NCBI RefSeq assembly: GCF_013009555.1
Contig: NZ_CP046176.1
Span: 3,503,501 to 3,567,500, forward strand
From: Phocaeicola dorei
GTDB taxonomy: Bacteria; Bacteroidota; Bacteroidia; Bacteroidales; Bacteroidaceae
Length of the DNA: 64,000 bases
Direction of reading: 5' to 3'
The stretch's first letter is position 1. The number at the start of each line of letters is the position of its first letter. The notes under the pieces were generated by a model. That model did no database searches, was not told the DNA's origin, and saw only the letters and a program-made list of their open reading frames with translations. Position numbers and translations under genes: made by a program. Below are positions 27,787 to 36,180 of the stretch, piece after piece.

Positions 27787-28143
27787 TTACTCACCAAAAT
27801 ATTTTTCTATCATCTCACGCAAAGCGGGAGCCATAATCGGCTTGGCCATATAATCGTCACATCCGGCTTCAAAAGCCTTGTCACGGTCACTGTCATACGC
27901 ATTGGCGGTAAGAGCTATGATGGGAAGTGTCCCCCCTTTCAGACGAATTCTTCTGGTAGCTTCCAAACCGTCCATAACAGGCATCTTTATATCCATCAAA
28001 ATCATATCGGGCCGGCAACCCTCAAATTTCTCAATAGCCTCCTGCCCATCGTGGGCACGGTAAACTTCATACTCCTTTCTTAAAATTATAGATAATAAGA
28101 GGTAATTACTTTCCGTATCTTCAGCTACCAAAATCTTTTTCAT
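27787..28143 (-). CDS. Single-domain response regulator
   Basis: 118 aa, one CheY-like receiver and nothing else. Acidic pair E-D in L-V-A-E-D-T, phospho-Asp in I-L-M-D-I-K-M-P-V-M-D-G, Thr in A-L-T-A-N-A and Lys in M-A-K-P-I. With no output domain it must act by protein contact or as a phosphate relay. It is divergent from the hybrid kinase at 28287, whose own receiver is closely similar, so the two may share a phosphorelay. Confidence 0.92.
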   Translation of the reverse strand: MKKILVAEDTESNYLLLSIILRKEYEVYRAHDGQEAIEKFEGCRPDMILMDIKMPVMDGLEATRRIRLKGGTLPIIALTANAYDSDRDKAFEAGCDDYMAKPIMAPALREMIEKYFGE

Positions 28144-28167
28144 TTCTTCTTTTCATTGATTACCTTG

Positions 28168-28197
28168 CAAAATTACGATATAAAATGATATAAACAA
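28168..28197 (-). promoter_or_regulatory. Promoter for the response regulator
   Basis: On the minus strand TTG (28195-28197), 19 bp, then TAATTTTG (28168-28175), a good match to the Bacteroides TTTG/TAnnTTTG promoter. The leader would be about 20 nt. Confidence 0.6.
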
Positions 28198-28208
28198 TAT
28201 TTTTTTTG

Positions 28209-28216
28209 TATATTTG
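28209..28216 (+). promoter_or_regulatory. -7 box for the hybrid kinase at 28287
   Basis: TATATTTG fits TAnnTTTG and would give a leader of about 65 nt. No -33 TTTG is evident. It lies back to back with the minus-strand promoter of the response regulator. Confidence 0.5.
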
Positions 28217-28286
28217 CTGTCAGTAACAAATATCACGCATCTAAATTCGCTAAGAGAAACAGTATATTGAGAATCATACTATTAAT

Positions 28287-30137
28287 ATGAAAATTCCGAG
28301 TAATATATTGCACGATAAGCAGTATGCAGACAAAATTCTGGAAATTACGGCTGATACTATGTTTTTCGTATATAAAGACGGCACCTGTTTAGACTTCAAG
28401 GCTAATACGACGGACTTCTTTATAAAAGAACAAGATATTATAGGGAGAAATATATTCTCTTATTTCCCTGTGGAAACGGCACGGGAGATGTATGCGGAAT
28501 TCACCAAAGTACGGGCAGGAGACAAACTTTCCGCACGGAATTACAAATTAATATTGGAAGATGACGTAAAATACTACAAATGTATTATCAGCAAGTATGA
28601 TGAGGAGCATTTTCTTTTTCAATACAGGGATATCACAGGCCGGAGTGTCGTCAGGCTGAAACTGGAAAAAAAGCAAAAAGATTTGTGCGAAATAGAAAAA
28701 GCCGCAAGAATAGGATTATGGGCATACGATTCGTCCACACGGTTCTTCACTTATTCGGGATACACCCGGATATTCTGTAACGATGAGGAACAGAAACAGA
28801 TTTCCATAGATGAATACATGAACTATATGCACCTTGATGACAAGGCCCGTTTCAGTCAATGGCTGGAAGAAAATCTGAAGGAGAAGGATGCTTCCAATAC
28901 CATAAACTACAAACTCCTTATTGACGGAAAGACCGTCAACATGAGAATAAAAACATATCATAAAGAGGTATATATGCAAAGGACCGTATTGGAAGGATAT
29001 ATACAGAACACATCCGAGATTGTTTGGAAAGCAGAACGCTCCAACCAGCTGAAATCTGCCTTCCTTGCCAATATGAGCCATGAAATCCGTACACCGTTGA
29101 ATGCCATTCTAGGATTCTCACGCATTATAGCTGAAACGGAAAACGCCGAGGAAAGATTGCAGTATTACGATATTGTAGAAAAAAACAACATGCGCCTGCA
29201 GGAACTTATCAACGAGATTTTGGACCTGTCGAAGATTGAATCGGGCATGATGGAGTTCAACTATGCGCCTGTATCCCTTTATACTTTATGTGAGGATGTA
29301 AAAAACACGTATAGTTTCAGGTGTCAGCCTGGGGTGGAGCTTGTTTTCGAAGAGTCCGATCCGTCACTGGTTATCTCGACAGACAGGAACCGCTTGTTCC
29401 AGGTTTTCTCCAACCTGATAGGTAATGCTACAAAATTCACAGCCAAAGGTTCTATCAGCTTCGGATATAAATTGACGGAAAAAGAAATTGTTTTTCATAT
29501 AGCCGATACCGGAAGCGGTATTTCCGATGACAAGATAGACAAGATATTCGACCGTTTCATCATGGCCAACAACCAGGTGCAAGGTACAGGACTGGGTCTT
29601 TCCATCAGCAAAATCATTGTAGAAAAGTTAGGAGGAAAAATAGCTGTACAATCAAAAATGGAAACCGGAACCACATTCACTTTTACATTGCCTTACATTT
29701 CAGCAAACGGAGATATGAAATGGGAGGAAAAACTTCCACCAGCTTCCGTTAAAGACAACAGCAGAACTTCCCATCAGGAGATGACCATCCTAGTGGCGGA
29801 AGACTATCAAAGCAATTATGACTTAATAGAGGCTATGATCGGAAAAATATACAAACTGGTGCATGCTCATGACGGCATGGAGGCTATCATATTCTATGAA
29901 CAATACAAACCCGACTTGATTTTGATGGATATAAAAATGCCTAACATCAATGGTCTGGACGCCACCAGAGCCATCCGGGAAATGTCTGCCGACGTACCTG
30001 TCATCGCTGTAAGCGCATACGCATATGAAAAAGACAAAATAGCTGCCATAGAAAGCGGATGCAATGATTTTTTAACCAAACCGGTATCTGCCGACTTATT
30101 GAAAATGACTATAAACAAGTATCTAAAACAAAAGTAA
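28287..30137 (+). CDS. Hybrid sensor histidine kinase (PAS-HK-receiver)
   Basis: 616 aa, no membrane segment, so a cytoplasmic sensor. The N-terminal part has one or two PAS-like domains (about 12-115 and 130-245). The kinase core follows: H-box S-H-E-I-R-T-P-L-N (about 270), N-box N-L-I-G-N-A, G1 D-T-G-S-G-I-S and G2 G-T-G-L-G-L-S. A C-terminal receiver (about 498-612) has A-E-D, I-L-M-D-I-K-M-P and T-K-P. There is no DNA-binding domain; output presumably passes to another receiver, such as the divergent single-domain protein. It is followed after 3 bp by the phosphatase-family gene. Confidence 0.93.
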   Translation: MKIPSNILHDKQYADKILEITADTMFFVYKDGTCLDFKANTTDFFIKEQDIIGRNIFSYFPVETAREMYAEFTKVRAGDKLSARNYKLILEDDVKYYKCIISKYDEEHFLFQYRDITGRSVVRLKLEKKQKDLCEIEKAARIGLWAYDSSTRFFTYSGYTRIFCNDEEQKQISIDEYMNYMHLDDKARFSQWLEENLKEKDASNTINYKLLIDGKTVNMRIKTYHKEVYMQRTVLEGYIQNTSEIVWKAERSNQLKSAFLANMSHEIRTPLNAILGFSRIIAETENAEERLQYYDIVEKNNMRLQELINEILDLSKIESGMMEFNYAPVSLYTLCEDVKNTYSFRCQPGVELVFEESDPSLVISTDRNRLFQVFSNLIGNATKFTAKGSISFGYKLTEKEIVFHIADTGSGISDDKIDKIFDRFIMANNQVQGTGLGLSISKIIVEKLGGKIAVQSKMETGTTFTFTLPYISANGDMKWEEKLPPASVKDNSRTSHQEMTILVAEDYQSNYDLIEAMIGKIYKLVHAHDGMEAIIFYEQYKPDLILMDIKMPNINGLDATRAIREMSADVPVIAVSAYAYEKDKIAAIESGCNDFLTKPVSADLLKMTINKYLKQK

Positions 30138-30140
30138 TTT

Positions 30141-31202
30141 ATGGGAAGATTAGCCGTATACAAATTTGCCTATTTTTTATCTATCCTGTTCACAATCTTC
30201 ATTCTGGGACTTTCCATCTTCGCTTATTTCTCAGGTAAAATAAATCCGGTAGAGAATATGTTCGCCGCGTACGTTGCTTTAAGCAAACCTATACTGGTGG
30301 TTGTCAATACGATATTATTTACTTACTGGCTCATCAGACTCCGGTATTGGTTATGGATTCCATTGACGGGGCTGATGGTAAACTACGAATACATCACTTC
30401 CATGTACCAAATTTATAACCCTACCAAGTATGCTAACGAAAACAGACTGAAAATAGTGACTTACAATGTCCACTCATTTGGAAATGAAATCACGGGATTC
30501 TCCGCCAAAGAGTTTGCCGAGATGATGAACAAGGAGGAAACGGACGTACTTTGTTTTCAGGAATATAGAGGTAATGGCGACTTTACGGAACAGGATTTAC
30601 AGAATACGTATGCTAAAACATTCCCTTACTCGTTTATCCCCGAAGGATTGAGTCAGGCCATTTACAGCCGCTACCCCATCAAACAGTCACAAACAATAGA
30701 ATTTCCGAATACCAATAACGGAGCCATCTGGGCCGACCTGGATGTAAAAGGTATGACGATACGCATCATCAACGTGCACATGCAGACTACCAACTTTGAC
30801 AGAATGCGTTCCAAAGCAGCACAGGCTCGGGGAGCACAAGATGAGGAACAGGAAAGAGCCATTTATCTGGACTATTCTGACAACTTCCGGGAAAATACTG
30901 TCAGACGTGCCGGACAGGCTGAACAAATCAGTTCGCTAATCAATGCCACGGAATATCCCTTGATTGTATGCGGTGACTTCAATGACCCTCCGGGAACTTT
31001 TACTTATGAAACGCTGAAAAGCGGCTTGAAAGACGGATTTCAAACCGCAGGAGAAGGGTACGGAGCCACTTACCGGGGGTTTCACCATTTACTACGGATA
31101 GACTACTTGTTCCATTCCACCTTATTGGAAGGTATAAAATATAAGGTGATTCCTTATGATATGAGTGACCATAACCCGGTATATCTGGAGGTGGGACTTT
31201 GA
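30141..31202 (+). CDS. Endonuclease/exonuclease/phosphatase family membrane protein
   Basis: 353 aa. Two or three membrane segments lie in residues 8-80. The catalytic domain (about 107-353) has all EEP motifs: T-Y-N-V-H, F-Q-E, N-V-H-M-Q, G-D-F-N-D, I-D-Y and S-D-H-N-P. Such enzymes cleave phosphodiester bonds in nucleic acids or phosphate esters in lipids and inositol phosphates. Membrane anchoring argues for a lipid or extracytoplasmic substrate, but this is not decided by the sequence. Coupled to the upstream kinase by a 3-bp gap; convergent with the next gene (4 bp). Confidence 0.9.
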   Translation: MGRLAVYKFAYFLSILFTIFILGLSIFAYFSGKINPVENMFAAYVALSKPILVVVNTILFTYWLIRLRYWLWIPLTGLMVNYEYITSMYQIYNPTKYANENRLKIVTYNVHSFGNEITGFSAKEFAEMMNKEETDVLCFQEYRGNGDFTEQDLQNTYAKTFPYSFIPEGLSQAIYSRYPIKQSQTIEFPNTNNGAIWADLDVKGMTIRIINVHMQTTNFDRMRSKAAQARGAQDEEQERAIYLDYSDNFRENTVRRAGQAEQISSLINATEYPLIVCGDFNDPPGTFTYETLKSGLKDGFQTAGEGYGATYRGFHHLLRIDYLFHSTLLEGIKYKVIPYDMSDHNPVYLEVGL

Positions 31203-31206
31203 TAAA

Positions 31207-32346
31207 TCACTTCTTCAAAGCTACCGAGAAAAAGAAAGTGGAACCTTTCCCCTCTTCAGACTCAAACCATAAATGCCCACCATTCTTAACAGCGAAATCC
31301 TGACATAACAACAAGCCTAATCCGGAACCTTCCTCATTATTCGTTCCGTATTTGCTGAAATGAGTTTCCGTGTTCAACAATTTCTTTTGATCTTCCTCAC
31401 CCATGCCTTTTCCAGTATCTTTTACACTGACTATGACTTTATCACCCTCTATTCCTGCATTAACCAGAATTTCGGAATCATTATAGCTGAACTTGATCGC
31501 ATTGCTGAGAAGATTACGCAAGATAGTCTTCATCATATCCATATCGGCATGTACCTCAATCTTTCCGTGCACCGGGAAGTTCACCTTTATATTCTTCATA
31601 CCGGCTACCAGATTGAAAATTTCGATAACCGAAGCAATATTCCCCACAATATCAAAGTCCTGATAAACGACATTCAGCTTGCCTATCTGGCTTTTAGTCC
31701 ATTTCAGCAAATTATCCAGCAAAGAGAAAACATCCTCCGTACTTTGATTGGCCATGCTCAGCATATCAAACATTTCCTTACCGATCTGTTCGGACGGAAG
31801 ACTGAGTATCAACATATTGAGCACCATCTTAATGGATCCCATGGGTGAACGCAGGTCATGCGCGATAACAGAATATAACTTGTCGCGCCCCATAATAATC
31901 TTACGCAGTTCTTCCGTCTGCTCCATGATGATCCGTTTGGCGGCAACCAGGGATATCTGATGAGTAACACGGATCACAAGCTCTTCCTTATTAAAAGGTT
32001 TGGATATAAAATCATTCGCACCTACCTTGAAACCCTTCACTATATCGGCGGTGGTATTCAAAGCTGTCAGAAATATAATAGGAATATGTTGTGTTTCCGG
32101 ATCGGCTTTCAATCGTTCGGCAACTTCAAAACCATTCATCTCGGGCATCATGACATCCAACAAAATCAAATCGGGGCGGGCATTGACCGCCTGAGATAAT
32201 GCCTCCTTTCCATTACCGGCAGTTATCACCTTAAACTTCTCGTTTGTTAACAACACTTTTAACAACAAGACATTAGAAACCACATCATCCACAACTAAAA
32301 CAGTGTACTCAGAATGACTTATTACAACATTTACATCCGATGTCAT
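31207..32346 (-). CDS. Receiver-histidine kinase hybrid
   Basis: 379 aa. Unusual order: an N-terminal receiver (about 10-130, V-V-D-D, I-L-L-D-V-M-M-P-E-M-N-G, S-K-P-F) joined by a short coiled coil to a histidine kinase (H-box A-H-D-L-R-S-P-M, N-box N-L-L-S-N-A, G1 D-T-G-K-G-M, G2 G-S-G-L-G-L). No sensor or membrane domain, so it is probably controlled by phosphorylation of its receiver by another kinase. Transcribed 9 bp behind the UDP-glucuronate decarboxylase gene, an unusual partner. Confidence 0.92.
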   Translation of the reverse strand: MTSDVNVVISHSEYTVLVVDDVVSNVLLLKVLLTNEKFKVITAGNGKEALSQAVNARPDLILLDVMMPEMNGFEVAERLKADPETQHIPIIFLTALNTTADIVKGFKVGANDFISKPFNKEELVIRVTHQISLVAAKRIIMEQTEELRKIIMGRDKLYSVIAHDLRSPMGSIKMVLNMLILSLPSEQIGKEMFDMLSMANQSTEDVFSLLDNLLKWTKSQIGKLNVVYQDFDIVGNIASVIEIFNLVAGMKNIKVNFPVHGKIEVHADMDMMKTILRNLLSNAIKFSYNDSEILVNAGIEGDKVIVSVKDTGKGMGEEDQKKLLNTETHFSKYGTNNEEGSGLGLLLCQDFAVKNGGHLWFESEEGKGSTFFFSVALKK

Positions 32347-32355
32347 AGGTATATA

Positions 32356-33294
32356 TTATTTAGCCAGAACACTTTTAAAATAATCAATCACTTTCGTCAG
32401 CCCCTCTTCCAGATGAATGTGAGGCTCCCAATCCAGCTTTTCTCTTGCCAGAGTAATATCCGGCCTGCGCTGACGAGGGTCATCATGAGGTAAAGGTTCG
32501 AAAATAATGCTAGAATGAGAACGGGTCAGTTCCAGTATCTTCTGAGCCAGTTCGAATATGGAAAATTCGCAAGGGTTACCGATATTCACCGGTCCTGTGA
32601 AATGATCTTCCGTAGCCATCATACGCATCATTCCTTCCACCAGATCATCTATATACTGAAAACTACGCGTCTGTTTTCCGTCTCCATAAATGGTTATATC
32701 TTTATCTTGCAATGCCTGTACCACAAAATTGGAAATTACACGTCCGTCATCGGTCAGCATATTAGGGCCATACGTATTGAATATGCGGATTATTTTTACC
32801 AAAACACCATGTTGACGGTAATAATCCATGCACAAAGTTTCGGCACAACGTTTTCCTTCATCATAACAAGACCGGTAGCCTATGGGATTCACATTCCCCC
32901 AATCTCCCTCCCTCTGGGGATGCGACAACGGATCACCATACACCTCACTGGTAGAAGCCTGAAGTATTTTTGCTTTGTTACGCTTCGCCAGTCCCAACAT
33001 ATTAAACGTGCCGAAGACAGCCGTCTTCGCCGTTTTGATAGCATCATGCTGATAATGTATAGGAGAGGCGGGACATGCCAGATTGTATATCTCGTCCACA
33101 TCCGTCCAAAACGGATTAATTATATCGTGTTCTATCAGTTCAAAGCGCGGATGCCCGGTCAGGTAACTTATATTCTCTTTACTCCCCGTGAAAAAGTTGT
33201 CTAAACATATAACAATATTACCTTCCTCTATCAGACGAGTGCATAGATGTGACCCTATAAATCCTGCGCCTCCCGTTACTAGGATTCTTTTCAT
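32356..33294 (-). CDS. uxs: UDP-glucuronate decarboxylase (UDP-xylose synthase)
   Basis: 312 aa, extended short-chain dehydrogenase. NAD-binding G-G-A-G-F-I-G-S-H at residue 7; [20 protein letters not shown] and the catalytic Y-D-E-G-K-R are characteristic of UXS, which oxidises and decarboxylates UDP-glucuronate to UDP-xylose. Expected family length is about 310-320. It is soluble and would supply a pentose donor to the polysaccharide enzymes 5 kb away. A near-consensus promoter lies just upstream. Confidence 0.92.
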   Translation of the reverse strand: MKRILVTGGAGFIGSHLCTRLIEEGNIVICLDNFFTGSKENISYLTGHPRFELIEHDIINPFWTDVDEIYNLACPASPIHYQHDAIKTAKTAVFGTFNMLGLAKRNKAKILQASTSEVYGDPLSHPQREGDWGNVNPIGYRSCYDEGKRCAETLCMDYYRQHGVLVKIIRIFNTYGPNMLTDDGRVISNFVVQALQDKDITIYGDGKQTRSFQYIDDLVEGMMRMMATEDHFTGPVNIGNPCEFSIFELAQKILELTRSHSSIIFEPLPHDDPRQRRPDITLAREKLDWEPHIHLEEGLTKVIDYFKSVLAK

Positions 33295-33325
33295 TCCCCT
33301 TATTTTTACTTTATTTTATGTTTAG

Positions 33326-33357
33326 CAAAAATAATTGATTCCCTTCACTTGTGCAAA
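33326..33357 (-). promoter_or_regulatory. Consensus promoter for the UDP-xylose synthase operon
   Basis: Minus-strand TTTG (33354-33357), 20-bp spacer, TATTTTTG (33326-33333). Both elements and spacing match the Bacteroides primary-sigma promoter. Leader about 25 nt. Confidence 0.72.
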
Positions 33358-33379
33358 CATTTAAAACAAGATTATTCGT

Positions 33380-33387
33380 TATCTTTG
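33380..33387 (+). promoter_or_regulatory. -7 box for thiD
   Basis: TATCTTTG 27 bp before the thiD ATG at 33415. It confirms that start over the longer frame from 33349, which would begin upstream of the promoter. No clear -33. Confidence 0.6.
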
Positions 33388-33414
33388 CAAATACTTTGTC
33401 AAAATGAGATTTAT

Positions 33415-34239
33415 ATGAAGAAATATCCTTGTGTATTAAGTATAGCAGGCTCCGATTGCAGCGGAGGAGCCGGTATACAGGCTGACCTGAAGACAATCTC
33501 CGCCTTGGGTGGTTATGCTGCGACAGCCATTACTGCAATCACCGTACAAAACACTTTGGGAGTACGTGCCATACATCCCGTACCACCGGTATATGTGCGT
33601 GGCCAGATAGAAGCCGTAATGGAAGATATCCGTCCGGATGCTGTTAAAATAGGTATGATTAATGATGTGGAAATAGTCAAGACCATAGCCTCCTGCCTTC
33701 GTACATACCGGCCCCGCTTCGTTGTGTTCGATCCGGTCATGGTATCGACCAGCGGACACCGGCTGATAGAAGAGGACGCCATCAGTGCACTGACCCGGGA
33801 ACTGATGCCTCTGGCCAGCCTGATTACACCCAATCTGAGTGAAGCGGAAGTATTGACGGAACACCGCATAGGCTATGTGGACGAAATGAAAGCTGCCGCA
33901 TCGGAATTATTAAAGTTCGGTTGCGGATCCGTTTTACTGAAAGGAGGACATTTGGAGGGCGACAAGATGTGCGATGTATTACAAATAGTTGGAGAAGACA
34001 AGCCTCATCTCTTTATTTCAGACAAGATAGAAAGCAAAAACACACACGGAACAGGATGTACTCTTTCTTCCGCCATTGCTACTTTTCTGGCACTGGGATA
34101 TGATATGCCGCAGGCCGTAGAACATGCAAAAGCATATGTCACCAAAGGCATCCACGCCGGGAAAGACGTGCATATAGGCGAAGGACACGGTCCGCTGAAT
34201 CACTTTTACGCACCTGTCCCGATGAAAATAATGAAATAA
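33415..34239 (+). CDS. thiD: Hydroxymethylpyrimidine/phosphomethylpyrimidine kinase
   Basis: 274 aa. Ribokinase-fold enzyme that phosphorylates HMP and HMP-phosphate in thiamine synthesis. Visible: [16 protein letters not shown] (substrate loop), [17 protein letters not shown] and the anion-hole N-T-H-G-T-G-C-T. Cytoplasmic, expected length. No other thi gene or thiamine riboswitch is adjacent, so it is more likely a salvage or stand-alone copy. Start chosen by family alignment and promoter position. Confidence 0.94.
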   Translation: MKKYPCVLSIAGSDCSGGAGIQADLKTISALGGYAATAITAITVQNTLGVRAIHPVPPVYVRGQIEAVMEDIRPDAVKIGMINDVEIVKTIASCLRTYRPRFVVFDPVMVSTSGHRLIEEDAISALTRELMPLASLITPNLSEAEVLTEHRIGYVDEMKAAASELLKFGCGSVLLKGGHLEGDKMCDVLQIVGEDKPHLFISDKIESKNTHGTGCTLSSAIATFLALGYDMPQAVEHAKAYVTKGIHAGKDVHIGEGHGPLNHFYAPVPMKIMK

Positions 34240-34328
34240 TTTGTCTATGCGCTAATTACCATGCGGTACATAACGCAGCATATTAGCAAATTGCCTCATT
34301 ATTATTCCGTAGTTCCGAAAGAAATAAT

Positions 34329-34336
34329 TAACTTTG
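34329..34336 (+). promoter_or_regulatory. -7 box for fabD
   Basis: TAACTTTG, 29 bp before the fabD ATG at 34366. It excludes the longer frame that begins at 34261. Confidence 0.55.
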
Positions 34337-34365
34337 CAACGTTTTTAAACCAAAATAGGAAAAAT

Positions 34366-35253
34366 ATGAAAGCATTTGTATTCCCCGGACAGGGAGCACA
34401 GTTTGTAGGTATGGGTAAAGACCTGTACGAAAACTCGGCTTTAGCCAAAGAACTTTTTGAAAAAGCAAACGACATTTTAGGATACCGTATCACAGACATC
34501 ATGTTTGAAGGTACTGACGAAGACTTGCGCCAGACTAAGGTAACTCAGCCTGCCGTTTTTCTGCACTCGGTAATTTCCGCTCTTTGCATGGGTGATGATT
34601 TCAAACCTGAAATGACTGCCGGACACTCGCTAGGCGAATTTTCCGCATTGGTTGCAGCCGGAGCATTGTCTTTCGAAGATGGTCTGAAACTGGTTTATGC
34701 ACGTGCTATGGCTATGCAGAAAGCTTGTGAGGCACAACCCTCTACGATGGCTGCCATCATTGCGTTGCCTGACGAAAAAGTAGAAGAAATCTGTGAAGCG
34801 ATTTCTAAAGAAGGAGAAGTGGTAGTGGCTGCCAATTATAACTGCCCGGGACAAATTGTCATCTCAGGTTCTATCGAAGGGATCAACAAGGCTTGCGAGC
34901 AAATGAAAGCTGCCGGTGCTAAACGCGCCCTGCCGTTGAAAGTGGGAGGCGCCTTCCACTCTCCGCTGATGAACCCCGCCAAAGTGGAACTGGAAGCTGC
35001 TATCAACGCTACTGAAATTCATACTCCGAAATGCCCAGTATATCAGAATGTGGACGCTTTACCTCACACAAATCCCGCTGAAATCAAGGCAAATCTGGTG
35101 GCTCAGCTCACCGCTTCCGTACGCTGGACCCAGACTGTGAAGAATATGGTTGCCGATGGTGCCGATGACTTTACTGAATGCGGACCGGGTGCTGTACTGC
35201 AAGGACTGATCAAGAAAATTGATGGATCGGTCAACGCACACGGTATTGCTTGA
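34366..35253 (+). CDS. fabD: Malonyl-CoA:ACP transacylase
   Basis: 295 aa. Loads malonyl groups from CoA to acyl carrier protein for fatty-acid synthesis. F-P-G-Q-G-A-Q at residue 6, catalytic Ser in G-H-S-L-G-E, the Arg in Y-A-R-A-M-A-M-Q, and catalytic His in G-G-A-F-H-S-P-L-M. The length fits the family. It is not in a fab operon; it has its own promoter box and a strong terminator, so it is a single transcription unit. Confidence 0.96.
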   Translation: MKAFVFPGQGAQFVGMGKDLYENSALAKELFEKANDILGYRITDIMFEGTDEDLRQTKVTQPAVFLHSVISALCMGDDFKPEMTAGHSLGEFSALVAAGALSFEDGLKLVYARAMAMQKACEAQPSTMAAIIALPDEKVEEICEAISKEGEVVVAANYNCPGQIVISGSIEGINKACEQMKAAGAKRALPLKVGGAFHSPLMNPAKVELEAAINATEIHTPKCPVYQNVDALPHTNPAEIKANLVAQLTASVRWTQTVKNMVADGADDFTECGPGAVLQGLIKKIDGSVNAHGIA

Positions 35254-35281
35254 TAAATAAATTTCAGTTATTATAAATTTT

Positions 35282-35322
35282 ATACGGATTACCGGAATAT
35301 GCTGAGTAATCCGTATTTTTTT
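35282..35322 (+). terminator. Rho-independent terminator after fabD
   Basis: Perfect 11-bp arms ATACGGATTAC (35282-35292) and GTAATCCGTAT (35306-35316), loop of 13, followed by a run of seven T. Confidence 0.85.
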
Positions 35323-35345
35323 ATGGCATTTCACAAAAATATTCG

Positions 35346-35353
35346 TAAGTTTG
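35346..35353 (+). promoter_or_regulatory. -7 box for the patatin-like gene
   Basis: TAAGTTTG, 24 bp before ATG 35378. No -33 TTTG at 19-21 bp. Confidence 0.5.
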
Positions 35354-35377
35354 TCGGTATCTAAACGAGATCAGACT

Positions 35378-36163
35378 ATGAATGAATTTAAATATAACAT
35401 TGGTTATGCCCTGAGCGGAGGATTTATAAAAGGATTTGCCCATTTGGGGATTATGCAGGCTTTGCATGAACATGGCATCAAGCCGGAAATACTTTCCGGA
35501 GTAAGTGCAGGTGCTCTTGCCGCCGTCTTCTATGCCGACGGCAAAGAACCTTTTCATATTGTTGAACTTTTTGAGCACCATTCATTCAAAGAACTGACCA
35601 CTTTTTCTATCAACAAACAAGGTCTGCTGAAACTGGACAGTTTCATTGATTTCTTAAACAGCAACCTAGAGTCGAAAATGATAGAAGAACTAAAAATCCC
35701 CACTATTATTACCGCCACCGATTTGGATCACGGACGCATCGTTTCTTTTAAAAAAGGGAAAATAGCCGAAAGGCTGGCTGCTTCCTGCTGTATGCCTATC
35801 TTGTTTGCCCCCATACGCATCAACAATACATATTATGTAGATGGAGGAATCTTGATGAACCTGCCGGTAAGCCCCATCCGCAAAGAATGCGAGAAAGTGA
35901 TAGCACTCAATGTAGACCCGCTGGTAGCAGATGAATATAGCAAGAATGTGGTAAGCATCGCACTCAGAGCCTATCATTTTATTTTCCAAGCCAATACACT
36001 GCCTCAAAAAGGGATTGCAGATTTGCTGATCGAATCATACGGACTGGAAGAATACAGCAACAGGGAGCTGGAAAGAGCCGAAGAGATATTCGAAAAAGGA
36101 TACAATACGGCAACGGAACTCCTGGACAGATTACTCCTGGAGAATGGAACGATTTGGAGATAA
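35378..36163 (+). CDS. Patatin-like phospholipase
   Basis: 261 aa from ATG 35378 (the longer frame from 35351 starts at the promoter box). L-S-G-G-F-I-K-G is the oxyanion loop (G-G-x-x-K/R-G), G-V-S-A-G-A the nucleophile elbow with catalytic Ser, and V-D-G-G the catalytic Asp. These bacterial patatins are cytoplasmic acyl hydrolases acting on phospholipids or neutral lipids; the exact substrate is unknown. It lies 17 bp before the amylase gene, with which it may be co-transcribed. Confidence 0.9.
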   Translation: MNEFKYNIGYALSGGFIKGFAHLGIMQALHEHGIKPEILSGVSAGALAAVFYADGKEPFHIVELFEHHSFKELTTFSINKQGLLKLDSFIDFLNSNLESKMIEELKIPTIITATDLDHGRIVSFKKGKIAERLAASCCMPILFAPIRINNTYYVDGGILMNLPVSPIRKECEKVIALNVDPLVADEYSKNVVSIALRAYHFIFQANTLPQKGIADLLIESYGLEEYSNRELERAEEIFEKGYNTATELLDRLLLENGTIWR

Positions 36164-36180
36164 ACAAAAAAAAGAATAAA

